Made by a program: the position numbers and the translations under genes. 8,095 nucleotides of DNA. Source: JBBDXA01 sp040902585. Lineage in GTDB: Bacteria; Planctomycetota; Phycisphaerae; Phycisphaerales; Phycisphaeraceae. This document shows positions 1-5,859 of this stretch, piece after piece. Position 1 is the stretch's first letter. Each line of letters opens with the position of its first letter. Under the pieces are notes generated by a model. The model was not told the DNA's origin. It did not search any database and worked only from the letters and a program-made list of their open reading frames with translations. Where the stretch lies: assembly GCA_040902585.1 (NCBI GenBank), contig JBBDXA010000035.1, forward strand, positions 1-8,095. Reading direction: 5' to 3'.

Positions 1-492
1 AGGCAGCTCGCGGACATCCTTCACCAGCACGTTCCACTTGGTACACGAGCGGGTGATGCCTGTGACATCGGCTTCCTGGAAGGCATCGGTGCCGATCGCG
101 CCAGTGGCGACCTGCCCGGCGAAGACAATGATGGGCGTGCCGTCCATCAGGGCATCTTGCAGGGGCGTGACGGTGTTGGTCGCGCCGGGTCCGCTGGTGA
201 CGAGCACGACGCCGACTTTGCCCGAAGCGCGGGCGTAGCCTTCGGCCATGTGTCCCGCCCCTTGTTCGTGGCGAGTGAGGATGAACTTGAAGTGGGGCGA
301 CTCGTGGATGGCATCGAAGACGGGCAGGATCGCGCCGCCGGGGTAGCCGAACATGTGTTTGACATCATGCTCGCCCATCATGGCGTGGAAGATCTGGGCG
401 CCGGTCATGCCCTTGTATTTGTCGGTCTTCGGGCCGGTGCCGGCAGGCAGGGTCGAGTAGTCACGTGCGTTGAGGTTTCGCTTGGTGGTCAT
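1..492 (-). CDS. ilvB: Acetolactate synthase large subunit, N-terminal part (runs off the left edge)
   Basis: Acetolactate synthase condenses two pyruvates, or pyruvate with 2-oxobutyrate, in the first common step of valine, leucine and isoleucine synthesis; it is a cytosolic thiamine-diphosphate enzyme. The 164 visible residues are the N-terminal ThDP-binding (PYR) domain: GYPGGAILP (49-57), the TRHEQGAGHMAEGYARASG block with the expected catalytic Glu76, TSGPGATN (99-106), and GTDAFQEAD (134-142), followed by a TKWNVLVKDV segment matching the family's TKHN-LVKDV. The frame stays open to base 1, so the rest of the gene lies outside. The start ATG at 490-492 has no Shine-Dalgarno; the bases before it are a G-free C-rich tract. 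An internal Met29 (ATG 406-408) in KGMTGAQIF aligns with the usual family start, so the first 28 residues may be an extension or untranslated. The fragment cannot rule out a related ThDP enzyme, but the motifs and the BCAA-rich leader fit ilvB. Confidence 0.93.
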   Translation of the reverse strand, partial: MTTKRNLNARDYSTLPAGTGPKTDKYKGMTGAQIFHAMMGEHDVKHMFGYPGGAILPVFDAIHESPHFKFILTRHEQGAGHMAEGYARASGKVGVVLVTSGPGATNTVTPLQDALMDGTPIIVFAGQVATGAIGTDAFQEADVTGITRSCTKWNVLVKDVRELP

Positions 493-529
493 GGGTATTG
501 GGGTGTAGGGTGTGGGGTTTGGGGTGTAG
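493..529 (-). promoter_or_regulatory. G-free C-rich tract next to the ilvB start, possible Rho-loading (rut) site
   Basis: Read on the ilvB mRNA strand, these 37 bases contain 22 C, 12 A, 3 U and no G, and run directly into the start codon. Rho loads on long, unstructured, C-rich and G-poor RNA, so this is a candidate rut site. The + strand carries five runs of three or four G (493-495, 500-503, 508-510, 514-517, 521-524) with 3-4 base loops, which is also a textbook G-quadruplex motif. No Shine-Dalgarno is present in the tract. Confidence 0.4.
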
Positions 530-591
530 ACCGGAGTCAGTTTCGGATGAACGAGGACCGACAGCGGCTTCATCTCGATCGCAATGGGATT

Positions 592-622
592 GGATCAGCG
601 TGGAGGGATCGCTCCATGATCC
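592..622 (-). promoter_or_regulatory. Hairpin in the ilvB leader with two alternative pairings
   Basis: GGATCA (592-597) pairs with TGATCC (617-622) and TGGAG (601-605) pairs with CTCCA (612-616), giving an 11-bp stem with a 3-base bulge and a 6-base loop. A competing stem, GGATC (606-610) with GATCC (618-622), cannot form at the same time. An outer GATTGG/CCAATC pairing can extend the structure in the RNA. No U-run follows, so this is not a classical intrinsic terminator; it could be a pause or switch element. Seen by eye only. Confidence 0.35.
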
Positions 623-658
623 TGTCCCAATCGGCATTTGTGTTCGATTCGACGTAGA

Positions 659-692
659 AACCGGCTGTTTTCGATGTCAACAGCCTTCGGTT
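659..692 (-). promoter_or_regulatory. Stem-loop in the ilvB leader just after the leader peptide
   Basis: GGCTGTT (663-669) pairs perfectly with AACAGCC (679-685) across a 9-base loop, and AACC (659-662) can pair with GGTT (689-692) around a 3-base bulge. This gives up to 11 base pairs. On the minus strand only TTTCT follows, a weak U-tract. Its place between the leader peptide and ilvB is where an attenuator stem would be expected. Confidence 0.4.
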
Positions 693-724
693 GTCGCGGA
701 GGAAGGAAATTGCGGGTCCACCGC

Positions 725-802
725 TCAGCTAACGGCGACCGTTCCGAGGCGGAGAAGCCCGGGCCCACGTGCGATCGAGAGAATGAGGAGCGAGGAATCC
801 AT
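725..802 (-). CDS. Putative branched-chain-amino-acid-rich leader peptide of ilvB
   Basis: A 25-codon reading frame starts with ATG at 800-802, stops with TGA at 725-727, and lies about 230 bases upstream of ilvB on the same strand. It begins MDSSLLILSIAR and ends LGTVAVS. It has six Leu, two Ile and two Val, so 10 of 25 residues are the end products of the ilvB pathway. Known ilv/leu leader peptides work by ribosome stalling when charged Leu, Ile or Val tRNAs are scarce, which changes downstream RNA folding. Only eight bases separate the likely -10 box from the ATG, leaving no room for a Shine-Dalgarno, so the peptide would be translated from a nearly leaderless mRNA. A short hairpin (731-743) overlaps its last codons. 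The role is inferred from composition and position; such a short frame could occur by chance. Confidence 0.55.
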   Translation of the reverse strand: MDSSLLILSIARGPGLLRLGTVAVS

Positions 803-810
803 TGGCGGTA

Positions 811-840
811 AGTGTAGCAAACGAAGGGGGGTTGGGTCAA
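811..840 (-). promoter_or_regulatory. Sigma70-like promoter for the ilvB leader transcript
   Basis: On the minus strand a TTGACC -35 box (835-840) is followed after 18 bases by a TACACT -10 box (811-816), preceded by TGC, an extended -10 element. Transcription should begin near 803, at or one base before the ATG of the leader peptide, giving an ilvB mRNA with a leader of roughly 310 bases. Judged by consensus matching only; planctomycete promoters can differ. Confidence 0.5.
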
Positions 841-907
841 TGGTTCGCTGGCGACGACTGCCCGTGTCGCGGGCGGCAGTTGACGAGCCGGCAGGTCGGT
901 CGGCCGG

Positions 908-925
908 GGTAGACACGTGTCTACC
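908..925. repeat. 18-bp perfect palindrome
   Basis: GGTAGACACGTGTCTACC reads the same on both strands. Its half CGTGTCTAC recurs in tandem about 75 bases further on. It lies 68 bases upstream of the ilvB -35 box, so an operator for a dimeric regulator is possible; it could equally be a dispersed palindromic repeat. A small stem, CTACC (933-937) with GGTAG (942-946), follows it. Confidence 0.6.
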
Positions 926-987
926 ACCCCCCCTACCCACTGGTAGCCATTTCGGTTTAAGTTCTGCATGGGACTCACTTTCGCAAA

Positions 988-1017
988 TGTCTACCCCGTG
1001 TCTACCTCGTGTCTACT
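988..1017. repeat. Three tandem 11-bp repeats of TGTCTACC
   Basis: TGTCTACC at 988-995, TGTCTACC at 999-1006 and TGTCTACT at 1010-1017 are spaced exactly 11 bases apart, about one helical turn. The last two extend to CGTGTCTAC, the half-site of the palindrome at 908-925. The third copy is cut by the insertion sequence; its mirror half, TAGACACG, continues beyond the element at 2188-2195. Confidence 0.6.
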
Positions 1018-1018
1018 A

Positions 1019-1031
1019 GTGTAGTGAATCA
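1019..1031 (+). repeat. Left terminal inverted repeat of the IS
   Basis: GTGTAGTGAATCA matches the reverse complement of the right end, GTGTAGTGCCTCA, at 11 of 13 positions. An inner copy, ATTATCCGCACAG (1047-1059), pairs with a second internal repeat near the right end. Confidence 0.88.
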
Positions 1032-1061
1032 TAATTAAGGCAATTTATTATCCGCACAGGC

Positions 1062-1086
1062 GTTCTCCTCGTATCCTCCGAGGAAC
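1062..1086 (+). promoter_or_regulatory. Hairpin covering the transposase ribosome binding site
   Basis: GTTC (1062-1065) pairs with GAAC (1083-1086) and CTCG (1068-1071) pairs with CGAG (1079-1082), leaving a 2-base bulge and a 7-base loop. The paired 3' arm includes the GAGGA Shine-Dalgarno. In several IS families such hairpins limit transposase translation on read-through RNA; the same role here is inference. Confidence 0.35.
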
Positions 1087-1091
1087 ACGCC

Positions 1092-2177
1092 ATGCGAGTT
1101 GCCGTTGCCATTGAACTGTCCACCGATGAACGCACCGTGCTGGAACGCTGGTCGCGCGGGCGCGCCACACCCAGCCGCCTGGTCTTGCGCGCTAAAATTG
1201 TCCTTGCTGCGGCGGCTGGCGAACGCAACGACCAGATCGCTCAATCTTTGAACACCCGGCCACGCACCGTGGGTGTGTGGCGCAAGCGATTCGTCACCTC
1301 GCGTCTCGCCGGCATCGAGAAAGACGCACCGCGCGGCGGCCGACCTCCAGCCAAACGCGATGAACAAGCTCGCAAAATCATTGAAGCGACCACGCAGACC
1401 AAGCCCGCCGCGGCGACCCACTGGAGCACGCGCACGCTGGCCGCGCATTTGAACGTCTCGCCGGCGATGGTTCAGCGGGTGTGGAAGGCGAACGGACTCA
1501 AGCCGCATCAGACGAAAACATTCAAGCTGTCCAACGACAAACAGTTTGTCGAGAAACTGGTGGATGTCGTGGGGCTGTATCTGAATCCGCCGGAGCATGC
1601 GCTGGTGTTGTCGTGTGATGAGAAGAGTCAGATTCAGGCGCTGGACCGCACGCAGCCGGGATTGCCGATGAAGAAAGGTCGCTGCGGCACGATGACGCAC
1701 GACTACAAGCGTCACGGCACCACCACGCTCTTCGCCGCCATCGAACTGGCCAAGGGAAAACTGATCACTGAATGCATGCCGCGCCATCGGCATCAGGAGT
1801 GGCTCAAGTTCCTCAAGAAGATTGATGAGCAGACGCCTGCGGACCTGGATCTGCACCTGATCGTGGACAACTACAGCACCCACAAGCACGCCAAGGTGAA
1901 GGCCTGGCTGAAGAAGCACCCGCGCTTCCACATGCACTTCATCCCCACCAGCAGTTCCTGGCTGAACCTGATCGAACGCTGGTTCCGCAACCTGACCGAC
2001 AAGATGATCCGTCGCGGCGTGTTCAAGAGCGTCGAGTCGCTGATCGAGGCGATCACGCGCTTCATTGACAATCACAACGCGAAGCCCACGTCATTCGTGT
2101 GGACGGCGACGGTGGAAGATATTCTGGCCAAGGTCAGACGGGCGCGGGCTGTGCTGGATAATGGCGCATCAGGGTGA
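1092..2177 (+). CDS. IS630-family DDE transposase
   Basis: This 361-residue protein should cut and join the ends of the surrounding element by DDE (RNase H-fold) chemistry. The N-terminus holds a helix-turn-helix (about 43-68, GERNDQIAQSLNTRPRTVGVW), a second winged DNA-binding part follows (about 112-140, STRTLAAHLNVSPAMVQRVW), and the catalytic core comes after it. The expected acidic triad is visible: D176 in LSCDEKSQIQ, D259 in LIVDNYSTHK, and E295 in SWLNLIERWF, with 35 residues between the last two. Length and order match intact IS630 transposases. GAGGA at 1080-1084, seven bases before the ATG, is the ribosome binding site; it can be paired in a hairpin. The stop codon lies inside the right inverted repeat. 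There is no frameshift or internal stop, so it is probably functional. Confidence 0.95.
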   Translation: MRVAVAIELSTDERTVLERWSRGRATPSRLVLRAKIVLAAAAGERNDQIAQSLNTRPRTVGVWRKRFVTSRLAGIEKDAPRGGRPPAKRDEQARKIIEATTQTKPAAATHWSTRTLAAHLNVSPAMVQRVWKANGLKPHQTKTFKLSNDKQFVEKLVDVVGLYLNPPEHALVLSCDEKSQIQALDRTQPGLPMKKGRCGTMTHDYKRHGTTTLFAAIELAKGKLITECMPRHRHQEWLKFLKKIDEQTPADLDLHLIVDNYSTHKHAKVKAWLKKHPRFHMHFIPTSSSWLNLIERWFRNLTDKMIRRGVFKSVESLIEAITRFIDNHNAKPTSFVWTATVEDILAKVRRARAVLDNGASG

Positions 2178-2187
2178 GGCACTACAC
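2175..2187 (-). repeat. Right terminal inverted repeat of the IS
   Basis: The right end is the imperfect inverted copy of 1019-1031. Its first three bases, TGA, are also the transposase stop codon. The inner repeat CTGTGCTGGATAAT (2149-2162) lies within the last codons of the transposase, 25 bases from this end, mirroring the inner left repeat. Confidence 0.88.
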
Positions 2188-2240
2188 TAGACACGCATGC
2201 CGGATGGGAAGCGCGGATTTTGAACAGACCGATCGACGTG

Positions 2241-2254
2241 ATCGCCGCAGGCGA
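2241..2254. repeat. 14-base intergenic repeat, copy 1 (short dyad)
   Basis: ATCGCCGCAGGCGA contains the dyad TCGCC-GCA-GGCGA. An identical 14-base copy lies at 7267-7280, also between genes. Nothing else recognisable lies in 2196-2375. Confidence 0.45.
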
Positions 2255-2375
2255 ACGGTGCGACCGGGCGAAGGAATCGCGCGGCCGGAATCGATATCCG
2301 AACATTATACAAACCACAGGGACGATTCGCAAGCCGGCCCGGCCTGAAAAAAACGCGGAGTCTGAATAATTTCGC

Positions 2376-2403
2376 TTGCGATCCTCCGACCGGGTTGTAC
2401 ACT
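2376..2403 (+). promoter_or_regulatory. Possible promoter of the PEP-CTERM gene
   Basis: TTGCGA (2376-2381) and TACACT (2398-2403) are separated by 16 bases, each matching four of six consensus positions. The leader would be about 165 bases long. The -10 hexamer is the same as in the ilvB promoter candidate. A weak call by eye. Confidence 0.3.
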
Positions 2404-2505
2404 CGTAGGGATTGTGCCGGTTGTGAGGTCTGACCGCCTGTCTGTCTTCGATCGCGTCGTACGTTCAAAGGGAGACTGAGTCACCTCATTGGCGTTGGGT
2501 CTGGT

Positions 2506-2524
2506 GTCCGACATCGTGTCGGAC
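2506..2524 (+). promoter_or_regulatory. Perfect hairpin/dyad in the leader of the PEP-CTERM gene
   Basis: GTCCGACA (2506-2513) and TGTCGGAC (2517-2524) form an 8-bp perfect stem around the 3-base loop TCG, 49 bases before the start codon. CCTTTATTCT follows after five bases, so it is not a clear intrinsic terminator. It could be an mRNA stability hairpin or an operator. Confidence 0.45.
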
Positions 2525-2573
2525 AGCGGTCCTTTATTCTGTATTTCTGCCACCTCTTTTCAGGAGAATCGTT

Positions 2574-3338
2574 ATGAGTATTCGCAAGTCCCTCATGTCG
2601 AAGTTGTCCCTCGTCGCCGCCGCCGCGGTTCTGTCCGCCACCGGCTCGGTGTTCGCGATCACCTATGGTGAAACCGGGGGTGTGGTGACCGGTGAGGCGG
2701 ATGTTTCCCCGCGCCGAACCGCTGCCGCCGGCGGCGACTTCTGGCAGGTCGTCCCGGATGAAGGTCCGTCGGCCGGCACCCTGCTTAATGCCCGCGACGG
2801 CAAGTTTGTCCAGGTTCTGCCCGATGGCGGCGCTGGAAACGGTGGCCCGACCAATCCCGCTTCCATCGAGTATGACCTGTTGATCAACACCGTCGGCACC
2901 TATCGCCTCTTCGTGCGCTGGGATGGCAACGCCACCAACAGCGGCACCGCCGGTAGCAGTGATTCCCTCTTTGTTGACATCGTCCAGTTCAAGGACGGCG
3001 GCGGCGGCGTCGCTGACTGGTACGAATTGGGCCAGACCGTGGATGGCGATTTCGCCACCCTGCCCTGGGATGCCGGCGGCGGCTTCGAGGAGAACGTGGC
3101 CGGCCCGGCCAACAGCAGCATGCTCTGGGCCATCACCTCCCCCGGTGTTTACACCCTGCGATTCAGCACCCGTGAAGACGCTTCCGCCATCGACGCCTTC
3201 GTCCTCCAGCTCAACAGTCTGGCCGCACCCACCGGCGTCGGTCCACTGACCAGCGGCATCATCCCCGAGCCCGCCACCGCGATGCTCGGCCTCATGGGCC
3301 TGGCTGGTCTGGCACGCCGTCGTCGCGCTCGCGCCTGA
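2574..3338 (+). CDS. PEP-CTERM sorting domain protein, secreted, function unknown
   Basis: A 254-residue exported protein. Residues 1-28 form a signal peptide (charged MSIRKSLMSK, then a Leu/Ala/Val core, likely cleaved after SVFA). The C-terminus has the PEP-CTERM tripartite signal: IPEPAT (230-235), a hydrophobic stretch AMLGLMGLAGLA, and a basic RRRRARA end. Such tails are recognised by exosortase, which processes and sorts the protein at the cell surface. The middle (about 98-212) has a beta-rich pattern, TYRLFVRWDGN followed by GVYTLRFSTREDASAIDAFVL, resembling carbohydrate-binding modules of the CBM6 or GH115 C-terminal type; that likeness is by eye. No catalytic domain is seen. AGGAG at 2562-2566, seven bases before the ATG, sets the start. 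A strong terminator follows, so this is a single-gene unit. Substrate or matrix role is unknown. Confidence 0.9.
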   Translation: MSIRKSLMSKLSLVAAAAVLSATGSVFAITYGETGGVVTGEADVSPRRTAAAGGDFWQVVPDEGPSAGTLLNARDGKFVQVLPDGGAGNGGPTNPASIEYDLLINTVGTYRLFVRWDGNATNSGTAGSSDSLFVDIVQFKDGGGGVADWYELGQTVDGDFATLPWDAGGGFEENVAGPANSSMLWAITSPGVYTLRFSTREDASAIDAFVLQLNSLAAPTGVGPLTSGIIPEPATAMLGLMGLAGLARRRRARA

Positions 3339-3364
3339 TCCTTCAATCATCCAAACCCTCTTCC

Positions 3365-3398
3365 AACCCCCCGGCCCAATGCCGGGGGGTTTTGCTTT
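3365..3398 (+). terminator. Strong intrinsic terminator after the PEP-CTERM gene
   Basis: CCCCCCGGC (3367-3375) pairs perfectly with GCCGGGGGG (3381-3389) around the loop CCAAT. The stem can be extended by two A-T pairs and is followed by TTTTGCTTT. It ends the PEP-CTERM transcript and insulates the downstream transporter gene. Confidence 0.9.
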
Positions 3399-3428
3399 GG
3401 TGCAGGGGCGCATGCTTGTCTAACATGC
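3397..3428 (+). promoter_or_regulatory. Possible promoter and small dyad before the yhhQ-like gene
   Basis: TTGGTG (3397-3402) and TAACAT (3421-3426) with an 18-base gap make a weak promoter candidate directly after the terminator. The -10 box overlaps an inverted repeat, GCATG (3410-3414) with CATGC (3424-3428). A separate promoter is expected here because of the terminator upstream; the exact boxes are uncertain. Confidence 0.3.
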
Positions 3429-3465
3429 TCCCCAATCGTTTCGCCTGACGGTCCAGGAGTGTTTT

Positions 3466-4344
3466 ATGTCCGATGCCGCCGCCTACGTCAATCCCTTCGC
3501 CGATCTCCCGCCGCTCTCGCCCATGAAGCTGCACGAGCGGCGCGAGCGGGTGTTTCTCATTCTCTCGGGCCTGTTCCTGGGCACGCTGACGATGCTCAAC
3601 ATCCTGGGCATCACCCGTTTCATCACACTGGCCACCCTCGGCGAAGGGGATGACCAATGGGTCTTCGCCGTGGCGGTGGGCGTGCTGCCGTATCCGATCA
3701 CCTTTCTCTGCACCGATTTCATCAGCGAGTTTTACGGCAGACGCCGCGCCAACTTCGTCGTCTTCGTCGGCCTGCTGCTCAACGCCTGGGTCGTCTTCAT
3801 TCTCTGGCTGGGCAGCGTGATGGATGCGCCCGTCATGGACCCGGCCACGGGCCTGCCGCCGATCGCGATCGTCGATGGCAAAGCCGAGGTGCCGTTCGGT
3901 TACACGTTCTTCAGCGTGAGGAACCTGGCCATGGGCGCGGTGATGGCGTCGATGATCGCCTACATGGCGGCCCAGTTCTGCGATGTCTATCTCTTTCACT
4001 TCTGGAAAAAACTCACGCGCGGCAAGCACCTGTGGCTCCGCAACAACGGCTCAACCATGATCAGCCAGATGGTGGACACCACCGCAGTGATCCTCATCAC
4101 GCACTACTACGCCCACGCGCTGCCTGTGAATGCGGACAAACCCATCGGCGGACAACTCATGCTGTTCATCGCCACGGGCTACGCTTTCAAATTCGCCTGC
4201 GCCCTTCTGGACACGATTCCCTTTTACATGGGCGTGGGCTGGCTGAGCCGGTACCTGCGCATCGATCCTTATAAAGAACATCACGCGGATAACGAAGAGG
4301 TGTTGCTGGCGATGCCGATGGGGAATGAACGGATCGTAGATAGG

Positions 4345-4350
<6 letters not shown>
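3466..4350 (+). CDS. yhhQ: Queuosine precursor transporter (VUT/COG1738 family, YhhQ-like)
   Basis: An inner-membrane protein of 294 residues that by family imports the queuosine precursors preQ0/preQ1 for modification of G34 in tRNA. The family signature is clear: YPITFLCTDFISEFYGRRRA (76-95), and the block from AQFCDVYLFHFWKKL (169-183) into TRGKHLWLRNNGSTMISQMV (184-203). About six hydrophobic segments are visible (roughly 29-52, 66-86, 98-118, 149-180, 198-216, 231-261). The N-terminal 28 residues are hydrophilic, and the loop at 119-145 is longer than in minimal members. AGGAG (3455-3459), six bases before the ATG, supports the start. Upstream is a terminator; downstream it converges on mnmE across the assembly gap. 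No preQ1 riboswitch is seen in the short leader. The substrate is assigned by family only. Confidence 0.88.
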
Positions 4351-4449
<99 letters not shown>

Positions 4450-4450
<1 letters not shown>

Positions 4451-5859
4451 CATTTCCCAATACAAAACGTCGAAAAAATCCGCCCGATCACATCATCGGG
4501 CGTCAGTTCGCCGCCCAGGCCCGCCAGATGATCCAGCGTTTCGCGCAGGGCGGAGGCGATCAGTTCCACGTGCGATAAAGATAAATCCGCAACCTGCGGG
4601 TCCACCAGTTGTCGCGCTTTCACCAGCGCGATGCGGGCAGCGCGCAGAGCACTTTCATGGCGCGGCTGAAGGGCGAGCGTGTCAGCGGACAGGCTCACGG
4701 CCCGGCTTGCGAGTCGCTCGGCGATCAGTGAACGCAGCGCATCGAGGCCCGCGCTGGTGTGGGCACTCACAGTCACATCGCATGTGATCGCCGGCAACCC
4801 GGGCAACCCGGGTGTCACGGGAGGCGCGGGGGACGGCAGATCAGCCTTGGTGCGGACGTGGAGCGAAGGCTTGTGCGGCGGCAGTGGAACAGGCGCTGCT
4901 ACGCCGCAAGCGGCTGCGGAGGCGTCCGTGATCAGCAGCAACAGGTCCGCTGATTCAATAGCACCGCGCGCTGCCGCCTGCATGTCGCGATCGATCGCGC
5001 TCCGCGCTTCGTCCAGTCCCGCGATATCCACCAGCATCAACTCGATGGCCGCGCCGCTGGCAGTCTGAATCGTCAGCGGTTCGGCCAGCACATCGCGCGT
5101 CGTGCCCGGCGTTTCACTGATCACCGCGCGCTGCCTGCCGAGCAGGGCGTTGAGCAGCGTGCTCTTGCCCGCGCTGGGCGGACCGACCAATACAACGCGC
5201 GGCAGCGCCTCAATCGCGCCCCACGCCCGTGCCTTCAAGAGCAACTCATCAAGTTCCAGATGAATGACGGACAGCCGCCTGTCGAGCGCAGCCGGCGCGA
5301 TGGGCACGACATCATCCTGATCCACGAAATCGATGCCCGCTTCGACCAGCGCCAGCGCGTTGCCCAGTTCATAGACAAGCCTTTCCGAGATCCGCCCGAG
5401 CTTGCCCTGGCGCAGCATCGTCGCAGCCTGGAGCTGGCCGTCACTGACCGCGGCGATCGTCGCGGCGATGCCTTCAGCCTGCGTCAGGTCCATCTTGCCT
5501 GCGAGGTAGGCGCGGAATGTGAACTCACCCGGCTCGGCGAGACGGGCGCCCAGGGCGATGATGCGATGCAGCACGCGCTCCAGCAGCGCGGGGTTGCCGG
5601 GCGGTTGAAGCTCGGCGATTGGCTGCCCGGTGTAGCTGCGCGGGGCGGGGAAGAAGGCGAGAAGCGCGGGCAGGGGCGGGGCGGCCTCGTCGAGCTGAAT
5701 GCGGCAGGGGAGGAGTTGCCGCGCCTTCAACTCACGCGGCACGACAATCAATGCAAGAATCTCCTCCGTTCCCGGTCCACTCAGCCTGATCAACCCGCGC
5801 GGCGAACGCCCGGGGGGACTGCTGACGGCAACGATCGTGTCGGTGGTCGAGTGCGGCAC
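4450..5859 (-). CDS. mnmE: tRNA modification GTPase MnmE (divergent)
   Basis: MnmE with MnmG installs the carboxymethylaminomethyl (or aminomethyl) group on wobble U34 of certain tRNAs, using GTP and a one-carbon folate. The 469 residues follow the family: DTIVAVSSPPGR near the N-terminus, a folate-binding domain with SYTGQPIAEL (75-84) and PGEFTFRAYLAGKMDLTQAE (110-129), a helical domain with an inserted G domain, and the invariant FCIGK end (465-469). G motifs are G1 GPPSAGKST (226-234), G2 TPGTTRD (250-256), G3 DIAG (278-281), and G4 TKAD (337-340). Several key positions differ: Ser229 replaces the P-loop Asn that binds potassium, Asp290 sits where E. coli has Glu282, and PPGNP replaces the usual HGGP. 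The GTG at 5857-5859 is chosen because homology begins there; no ATG or good Shine-Dalgarno is near. It is divergent from the PQQ-like gene. Confidence 0.93.

Larger units (their letters stand above)
1019..2187 (+). mobile_element. Complete IS630-family insertion sequence
   Basis: The element is 1169 bp, typical for the family. Its ends are 13-bp imperfect inverted repeats (1019-1031 and 2175-2187, 11 of 13 matching). It is flanked on both sides by TA (1017-1018 and 2188-2189), the duplication characteristic of IS630. Removing it and one TA restores CTAG (C1016, TA, G2190), the target reported for IS630 itself. One intact transposase gene fills it, so it may still be mobile. It sits in the intergenic region between ilvB and the PEP-CTERM gene and breaks no recognised gene, but it splits a palindromic repeat. 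Confidence 0.92.

Noticed and set aside
711..722. GGTGGACCCGCA on the minus strand, resembling the T-box core AGGGTGGNACCGCG
   Set aside because: Only GGTGG and CCGC match. It lies about 80-95 bases after the likely transcription start, too close for a Stem I with specifier loop, and no terminator with a U-run follows. A T-box would need covariance-model support.
857..880. Hairpin ACTG-CCCG/CGGG-CAGT with a CGG bulge upstream of the ilvB promoter
   Set aside because: It lies outside the predicted transcript, has no U-run, and is within what GC-rich sequence gives by chance.
1035..2075. 346-codon open frame antisense to the transposase
   Set aside because: It is a mirror of the GC-rich coding sequence, has no family motif, and the sense strand has a complete DDE transposase.
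2337..2361. GCCGG/GGCC stem next to an A-run as a terminator
   Set aside because: On either strand the T-run precedes rather than follows the stem, so it cannot act as an intrinsic terminator.
2481..3413. 310-codon open frame antisense to the PEP-CTERM gene
   Set aside because: Gly/Ala-rich low-complexity shadow that runs through the terminator; the sense gene has signal peptide, PEP-CTERM tail and ribosome binding site.
3429..3465. preQ1 riboswitch before the yhhQ-like gene
   Set aside because: The leader after the likely promoter is too short and lacks the C-rich pairing and A-rich tail of preQ1 aptamers.
3343..4029. 228-codon open frame antisense to the transporter gene
   Set aside because: His/Glu/Gly-rich shadow with no recognisable domain, opposite a clear membrane protein.
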